A DNA stretch of 64,000 bases from Kosakonia radicincitans DSM 16656 (GTDB lineage Bacteria; Pseudomonadota; Gammaproteobacteria; Enterobacterales; Enterobacteriaceae), in contig NZ_CP018016.1 of assembly GCF_000280495.2 (NCBI RefSeq), positions 1,426,001-1,490,000 on the forward strand. The letters are read 5' to 3'. Below, in pieces: positions 57,600 to 64,000 of the stretch; within the stretch, counting starts at the first letter, position 1, and every line of letters starts with the position of its first letter. A model generated the notes under the pieces. It was given only the letters and a program-made list of their open reading frames with translations, was not told where the DNA came from and did no database searches. Made by a program: the position numbers and the translations under genes.

Positions 57600-59587
57600 T
57601 TCAGTACCGCTTTGGCTTTCGCCACCACGTTTTCGACGGTAAAGCCAAAGTACGGGAACAGTTTTTCCGCTGGCGCGGATTCACCGTAGCCGGTCATCCC
57701 GACAATCGCTCCTTTCAGGCCGACATATTTGTACCAGTAGTCGGCGATCCCCGCTTCTACCGCGACGCGTGCGCTGACATCCGACGGCAGAACCGCTTCG
57801 CGCCACGCTTCATCCTGGGCATCAAAGATATCCGTTGAAGGCAGGGAAACCACGCGCACATTCACGCCTTCGGCGCTCAGTTGCTCAGCGGCTTTGACGG
57901 TGATTTCCATCTCCGAACCGGTGGCAATCAGGATCAGATCTGGTTTCCCGGCGCTCTCTTTCAGAATGTAGCCGCCGCGGCTGATGGCCTGCACCTGCTC
58001 CGGCGTTCTCTCCATTTGCGTCAGATTTTGCCGCGACAGAATCAGCGCTGTCGGGCCGTTATGGCGCTCGATGGCCAGCTTCCAGCCAACCGCAGCTTCA
58101 ACCTGATCGCACGGTCGCCAGGTGCTGAAGTTCGGCGTTAAACGCAGGCTGGCAAGCTGTTCAACGGCCTGGTGCGTCGGGCCATCTTCCCCCAGACCGA
58201 TGGAGTCATGGGTGTAGACCATAATCTGCCGCGCCTTCATCAGCGCAGCCATGCGCGCTGCGTTACGCGCATATTCGACAAACATCAGGAAGGTGGCGGT
58301 GTAAGGCACAAAGCCGCCGTGGTGGGCAATGCCGTTAGCAATGGCGGTCATGCCGAATTCGCGCACGCCATAGTGAATGTAGTTACCGGCAAGATCTTCT
58401 TTTAGCGATTTAGAGCCCGACCAGATGGTGAGGTTGCTGGGCGCCAGATCGGCCGAGCCGCCAAGCAGCTCCGGCAGTACCGGACCATACGTATTCAGCG
58501 TGTTCTGCGAGGCTTTACGGGTGGCGATTTTCGCCGGATTCGCCTGCAAATTATTGATCCATTCGCTGGTGGTTTTCTCCCACGATTCCGGCAGACCACC
58601 GCTCATGCGGCGTTTAAACTCGGCAGCCAGTTCCGGGTACGCTTTCTCCCAGGCCGCCAGTTTCTCATTCCATGATTGCTGCTGCTTCGCCCCGCGTTCG
58701 CGGGCATCCCACGCCTGATAGATCTCTTTGGGAATTTCGAACGCCGGGTATTTCCAGCCCAGTTTTTGCCGGGTCAGTGCTACTTCTTCTTCACCCAGCG
58801 CTGCGCCGTGCGACTCCTCTTTACCGGCTTTATTCGGCGAGCCAAAACCAATCACCGTGCGGCAGATAATCAGCGACGGCTTATCCTTCACGCTTTGCGC
58901 TTCCTCGATGGCCTTTTTCACCGCTTCCGGAGAGTGGCCATCAATATCGCCAATCACATGCCAGTGATACGCCTCGAAGCGTTTGGCGGTGTCGTCGGTA
59001 AACCAGCCTTCGGTTTCGCCATCAATCGAGATACCGTTGTGGTCGTAGAAACCAATCAGCTTGCCCAGCCCCAGTGTTCCCGCCAGCGAACAGACTTCAT
59101 GGGAGATGCCTTCCATCAGGCAGCCGTCGCCCATAAAGACATAGGTGTAATGATCGACGATATCGTGGCCGGGGCGGTTAAACTGCGCGGCCAGCGTACG
59201 TTCGGCAATCGCCAGCCCGACCGCGTTCGCCAGCCCCTGGCCCAGAGGACCGGTGGTGGTTTCCACGCCCGGCGTGTAACCAATTTCCGGGTGACCCGGT
59301 GTTTTCGAGTGTAACTGGCGGAAATTTTTCAGCTCTTCGAGCGGCAAATCATACCCGCTTAAGTGCAGCAGGCTGTACAGCAGCATTGAAGCGTGACCGT
59401 TGGACAGGATAAAACGGTCACGGTCATACCAGGTGGGATCGGCCGGGTTATGTTTAAGAAAATCATTCCACAGCACTTCGGCGATATCCGCCATCCCCAT
59501 CGGCGCGCCAGGGTGGCCGGAATTGGCTTTTTGCACCGCGTCCATACTCAGGGCGCGAATGGCGTTAGCAAGCTCTCTACGGGACAT
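57593..59587 (-). CDS. tktB: Transketolase 2
   Basis: 664 residues (E. coli TktB 667). Thiamine-diphosphate-dependent enzyme of the non-oxidative pentose phosphate pathway. The TPP motif is [14 protein letters not shown] with downstream ...[11 protein letters not shown]; the transketolase signature [17 protein letters not shown] is also present. It is named tktB rather than tktA by its pairing with talA and position next to maeB. It is 20 bp downstream of talA. Confidence 0.95.
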   Translation of the reverse strand: MSRRELANAIRALSMDAVQKANSGHPGAPMGMADIAEVLWNDFLKHNPADPTWYDRDRFILSNGHASMLLYSLLHLSGYDLPLEELKNFRQLHSKTPGHPEIGYTPGVETTTGPLGQGLANAVGLAIAERTLAAQFNRPGHDIVDHYTYVFMGDGCLMEGISHEVCSLAGTLGLGKLIGFYDHNGISIDGETEGWFTDDTAKRFEAYHWHVIGDIDGHSPEAVKKAIEEAQSVKDKPSLIICRTVIGFGSPNKAGKEESHGAALGEEEVALTRQKLGWKYPAFEIPKEIYQAWDARERGAKQQQSWNEKLAAWEKAYPELAAEFKRRMSGGLPESWEKTTSEWINNLQANPAKIATRKASQNTLNTYGPVLPELLGGSADLAPSNLTIWSGSKSLKEDLAGNYIHYGVREFGMTAIANGIAHHGGFVPYTATFLMFVEYARNAARMAALMKARQIMVYTHDSIGLGEDGPTHQAVEQLASLRLTPNFSTWRPCDQVEAAVGWKLAIERHNGPTALILSRQNLTQMERTPEQVQAISRGGYILKESAGKPDLILIATGSEMEITVKAAEQLSAEGVNVRVVSLPSTDIFDAQDEAWREAVLPSDVSARVAVEAGIADYWYKYVGLKGAIVGMTGYGESAPAEKLFPYFGFTVENVVAKAKAVLKK

Positions 59588-59607
59588 CGTTCACTCCTTG
59601 GCAAAAG

Positions 59608-60558
59608 TTAAAGTTTGGCGGCCAGCAGATCTTCCAGTTTGCGCTGATCGACGGCGAACTGGCGGATACCGTCGGCCAGTTTGTCGACGGCCATCGGATC
59701 CTGGTTATGCTCCCAGCGGAACTCCGCTTCCGTAAGCGGTTCCGGGCGGTGGAAGGTTTGGCGGGAAGGAACCAGCTTGCGTTCCACGACCCCTTCTTGT
59801 CCCTGCAACTCTTTCAGCAACGCCGGAGAGATAGTCAGGCGATCGCAACCGGCCAGCGCCAGGATCTGTTCCGTGCGGCGGAAGCTGGCGCCCATGACGA
59901 TGGTTTCGTAGCGATGTTGTTTGAAGTAATCGTAAATATTGCGCACCGATTTCACGCCAGGATCTTCATCCACCACGTAGGGATCGAGCGGTTTGCGGTC
60001 GTTGTACCAGTCGTAAATACGGCCAACGAATGGCGAGATGAGAAAGACCCCGGCTTCGGCGCAGGCGCGCGCCTGGGCGAAGGAGAACAGCAGCGTCAGG
60101 TTACAATTGATACCCTCTTTTTCCAGCTCCTCTGCCGCGCGAATACCTTCCCAGGTGGAGGCCAGTTTGATCAGAATGCGGGATTTCGGAATGCCCTGTT
60201 CCTCATACAGTTCAACCAGGCGGTGCGCTTTGGCAATGCTTTTCGCTTTATCGTAAGAGAGGCGCGCATCCACCTCGGTTGAAACGCGCCCTGGAATGCT
60301 TTTCAGAATTTCCGCACCAAAATTGACCGCCAGTTTGTCGCTGGCTTCCGCTACTTGTTGCTCCTGCGTTTTGCCGCGCTTTTTGCCATAGGCAATCGCG
60401 TCATCAATCAGATGGGAGAAATGCTCCAGCGCGGCTGCTTTCAGCAGTAAAGAAGGGTTAGTCGTGGCATCTTCCGGCTGATAGTGGCGGATCGATTCGA
60501 TATCGCCGCTGTCTGCCACAACGGTGGTGAATTGTTTCAGGCCGTCTAAGTAATTCAT
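59608..60558 (-). CDS. talA: Transaldolase A
   Basis: 316 residues from the ATG at 60558 ([19 protein letters not shown]), preceded by AAAGGAG; upstream codons have no homology. The Schiff-base Lys131 is in [12 protein letters not shown], with Asp17 in VVADSGDIE. It works with TktB in carbon shuffling. First gene of the talA-tktB operon, divergent from maeB; in E. coli this operon is RpoS-dependent. Confidence 0.96.
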   Translation of the reverse strand: MNYLDGLKQFTTVVADSGDIESIRHYQPEDATTNPSLLLKAAALEHFSHLIDDAIAYGKKRGKTQEQQVAEASDKLAVNFGAEILKSIPGRVSTEVDARLSYDKAKSIAKAHRLVELYEEQGIPKSRILIKLASTWEGIRAAEELEKEGINCNLTLLFSFAQARACAEAGVFLISPFVGRIYDWYNDRKPLDPYVVDEDPGVKSVRNIYDYFKQHRYETIVMGASFRRTEQILALAGCDRLTISPALLKELQGQEGVVERKLVPSRQTFHRPEPLTEAEFRWEHNQDPMAVDKLADGIRQFAVDQRKLEDLLAAKL

Positions 60559-60839
60559 GAAAAATAACTCCTTTAAAAGCAATGTGTTATTGGAGTGCTT
60601 CCGTTCGCACTTTGATAAGAATGAGAGATGCATAACAAAAAAGCATAGCAGAAGCGTCCCGGCCTGCTTTTTCTGGGATGTAACAAAGATGCGATAAATT
60701 GATAACAATTTTGCTTATGTATGGTGAGAGTTTGGCTATGTTCAAAGTTTGCCATCGCAACAGCGGCCATACTAAGCGCCGTATTGGGATAGACATCACG
60801 CGGTATCACTCTGAAAGCAAAACGCGAAAGGAACCTCAA

Positions 60840-63119
60840 ATGGACGACCAACTAAAACAAAGTGCCCTCGACTTCCATGAATTCCCGCGACCGGGAAAGA
60901 TTCAGGTCTCCCCGACAAAACCGCTGGCCACGCAGCGCGATCTGGCGCTGGCATACTCTCCGGGCGTTGCTGCGCCCTGCCTTGAAATCGAAAAAGATCC
61001 GCTGGCGGCCTACAAATACACCGCGCGCGGCAACCTCGTGGCGGTGGTCTCTAACGGCACTGCGGTGCTGGGGCTTGGCAATATCGGCGCATTGGCCGGT
61101 AAGCCGGTGATGGAAGGCAAAGGTGTATTGTTCAAGAAATTCGCCGGTATCGACGTATTCGATATTGAAGTGGATGAGCAAAATCCGGACAAACTGATCG
61201 ACGTGGTTGCCGCGCTGGAACCGACGTTCGGCGGTATCAACCTTGAAGATATCAAAGCGCCGGAGTGCTTCTATATTGAAGCCAAACTGCGCGAGCGCAT
61301 GAACATTCCTGTTTTTCATGACGATCAGCACGGCACGGCGATTATCAGCACTGCCGCCATTCTTAACGGCCTGCGCGTCGTGTCGAAGAACCTCTCTGAC
61401 GTGCGCATGGTGGTGTCGGGGGCGGGTGCGGCGGCTATCGCCTGTATGAACCTGCTGGTGGCGCTGGGAATGCAGAAACACAATATTGTGGTCTGCGATT
61501 CAAAAGGCGTTATTTATAAAGGCCGTGAGCCGAATATGGCCGAGACCAAAGCGGCCTACGCCGTTGACGATGACGGTAGACGAACGCTGGCGGATGTGGT
61601 CGCGGGCGCGGATATCTTCCTCGGCTGCTCCGGGCCAAAAGTGCTGACGCCGGAGATGGTAAAAGGCATGGCGCGGCAGCCGCTGATCCTTGCGCTGGCG
61701 AACCCGGAGCCGGAGATCCTGCCGGATCTGGCGAAAGCGGTGCGCCCGGATGCGATTATCTGTACCGGCCGCTCCGATTACCCGAATCAGGTAAACAACG
61801 TGCTCTGTTTCCCGTTTATCTTCCGCGGCGCGCTGGATGTGGGCGCTACGGCGATCAACGAAGAGATGAAGCTGGCGGCGGTCAATGCTATCGCTGAGTT
61901 GGCGCATGCGGAGCAGAGCGAGGTGGTGGCTTCGGCATATGGCGATCAGGATTTGAGCTTTGGCCCGGATTATCTGATCCCGAAACCTTTCGACCCACGG
62001 CTGATTGTTAAAATCGCGCCCGCAGTAGCGAAAGCGGCGATGACTTCCGGCGTGGCGACACGGCCGATTGCTGATTTCGATGCCTACGTCGATAAGCTCA
62101 CCGAGTTCGTCTACAAAACCAACCTGTTTATGAAGCCGGTTTTCTCCCAGGCCCGCAATGCGCCGAAACGCGTGGTGCTGACCGAAGGCGAAGAGCCGCG
62201 CGTGCTGCATGCAACGCAGGAGCTGGTTACGCTGGGGCTGGCGAAACCGATCCTCGTCGGGCGACCGGGCGTGATTGAGATGCGCATTCAGAAGCTCGGC
62301 CTGCAAATTCGTCCGGGCGTCGATTTTGAGATCGTCAACAACGAGTCGGATCCGCGCTTTAAAGAGTACTGGACGGAATACTTCAGCATCATGAAGCGTC
62401 GGGGGATTACGCAAGAGCAGGCGCAGCGCGCTGTGATCGCCAACACCACGGTGATCGGCGCGATCATGGTACATCGTGGCGAAGCCGACGCAATGATTTG
62501 CGGCACCATCGGCGATTACCATGAGCACTTCAGTGTAGTGCAGGAGATATTCGGCTATCGCGATAATGTGCATGCGGCCGGGGCGATGAATGCGCTGCTG
62601 CTGCCCAGCGGTAACACGTTTATTGCTGATACCTATGTCAATGAAGATCCCAGCGCCGAACAACTGGCGGAGATCACCTTGCTGGCAGCGGAAACCGTGC
62701 GGCGCTTTGGTATCGAACCGCGTGTGGCGCTGCTGTCGCACTCGCAGTTTGGCTCATCCAGTGCGCCCGCTGCGGTGAAAATGCGCGATACGTTGACACT
62801 GGTGCGTCAACGCGCGCCGGATCTGATGATCGATGGCGAAATGCATGGTGATGCGGCGCTCGATGAGAGTATCCGCCATGAGCGGATGCCGGACAGCCCG
62901 CTGAAAGGGGCGGCGAATATCCTGATTATGCCGAACGTTGAAGCTGCGCGAATCAGCTACAACCTGCTGCGCGTCTCCAGTTCAGAAGGGGTGACCGTCG
63001 GGCCGGTGCTGATGGGCGTTGCCAAACCGGTGCATGTGCTGACGCCAATCGCCTCAGTACGGCGTATCGTCAACATGGTGGCGCTGGCGGTGGTGGAAGC
63101 GCAGACCCAGCCGCTGTAA
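60840..63119 (+). CDS. maeB: NADP-dependent malic enzyme
   Basis: 759 residues from the ATG at 60840 with CGAAAGGAAC before it; same length as E. coli MaeB. The N-terminal malic-enzyme domain (about 1-425) has [12 protein letters not shown] and the nucleotide site [17 protein letters not shown]. The C-terminal third resembles phosphotransacetylase ([13 protein letters not shown] signature [20 protein letters not shown]), a fusion typical of this class and thought to sense acetyl-CoA allosterically. It makes pyruvate and NADPH from malate. Confidence 0.96.
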   Translation: MDDQLKQSALDFHEFPRPGKIQVSPTKPLATQRDLALAYSPGVAAPCLEIEKDPLAAYKYTARGNLVAVVSNGTAVLGLGNIGALAGKPVMEGKGVLFKKFAGIDVFDIEVDEQNPDKLIDVVAALEPTFGGINLEDIKAPECFYIEAKLRERMNIPVFHDDQHGTAIISTAAILNGLRVVSKNLSDVRMVVSGAGAAAIACMNLLVALGMQKHNIVVCDSKGVIYKGREPNMAETKAAYAVDDDGRRTLADVVAGADIFLGCSGPKVLTPEMVKGMARQPLILALANPEPEILPDLAKAVRPDAIICTGRSDYPNQVNNVLCFPFIFRGALDVGATAINEEMKLAAVNAIAELAHAEQSEVVASAYGDQDLSFGPDYLIPKPFDPRLIVKIAPAVAKAAMTSGVATRPIADFDAYVDKLTEFVYKTNLFMKPVFSQARNAPKRVVLTEGEEPRVLHATQELVTLGLAKPILVGRPGVIEMRIQKLGLQIRPGVDFEIVNNESDPRFKEYWTEYFSIMKRRGITQEQAQRAVIANTTVIGAIMVHRGEADAMICGTIGDYHEHFSVVQEIFGYRDNVHAAGAMNALLLPSGNTFIADTYVNEDPSAEQLAEITLLAAETVRRFGIEPRVALLSHSQFGSSSAPAAVKMRDTLTLVRQRAPDLMIDGEMHGDAALDESIRHERMPDSPLKGAANILIMPNVEAARISYNLLRVSSSEGVTVGPVLMGVAKPVHVLTPIASVRRIVNMVALAVVEAQTQPL

Positions 63120-63148
63120 ATGTGTTGCAGGCCTGTTCAGGCATTATT

Positions 63149-63181
63149 GGCCGGATGGCGCGTAAGCGCTTATCCGGCCTG
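63149..63181. repeat. REP element between maeB and hemF
   Basis: GGCCGGATGGCGCGTAAGCG then CTTATCCGGCC forms a REP stem (about 63149-63180) between the convergent ends of maeB and hemF. Confidence 0.8.
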
Positions 63182-63193
63182 TAAAACCTGCCA

Positions 63194-64000
<807 letters not shown>

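Noticed and set aside
61500..62741. 413-aa open frame on the minus strand across maeB
   Set aside because: Shadow of the maeB reading frame with biased composition and no recognisable domain.

Overview
The window is a chromosomal segment of an enterobacterium. From about position 10,900 to the right edge the gene content and order follow the Escherichia coli K-12 backbone (yfgG-yfgF-ppx-ppk-purN-purM-upp-uraA-hda-yfgD-bepA-perM-hyf-bcp-gcvR-dapA-bamC-purC-ypfJ-tmcA-ypfH-ypfN-dapE-yffB-ypfM-acrD-aegA-nudK-ypfG-tktB-talA-maeB-hemF), written in the opposite orientation. The GC-rich codon use, the dense REP elements and the complete hyf operon fit an Enterobacter/Kosakonia/Klebsiella-like member of Enterobacteriaceae; the genus cannot be fixed from the sequence alone.

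Positions 1 to about 10,800 are accessory. They hold the 3' part of a LysR-type regulator, an IS30-family element, a glyoxalase-fold (VOC) protein, an IS1182-family element with a 4-bp target duplication, an IS3-family element with a 3-bp target duplication, a Ner/SfsB-like regulator, a small membrane-anchored gene broken by an in-frame amber codon, and then three same-strand genes: a 127-aa unknown, a 653-aa TPR protein and a 425-aa DUF4062-SIR2 fusion. This last group looks like an uncharacterised signalling or defence locus and is the most interesting part of the window. In E. coli the DNA beyond yfgG holds yfgH, yfgI and guaA; here the accessory region takes that place, at least up to the window edge.

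The core region contains c-di-GMP turnover (yfgF, with a perfect FNR box), polyphosphate metabolism (ppx-ppk), purine synthesis (purN-purM and purC, each operon with a PurR box), pyrimidine salvage (upp-uraA, with a T-tract start site of the UTP-sensing type), replication control (hda, CTG start), outer-membrane quality control and assembly (bepA, bamC), and the complete formate hydrogenlyase-2 operon hyfABCDEFGHIJ-hyfR-focB with a sigma-54 type promoter. It continues with lysine and diaminopimelate genes (dapA, dapE), RNA modification (tmcA), the AcrD efflux pump, AegA, a tktB-talA pentose phosphate pair, malic enzyme MaeB, and hemF running off the right edge.

Compared with E. coli, narQ is missing between acrD and aegA, and a GNAT acetyltransferase gene with AT-rich flanks sits between yffB and ypfM. 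No tRNA, rRNA or CRISPR array was seen.
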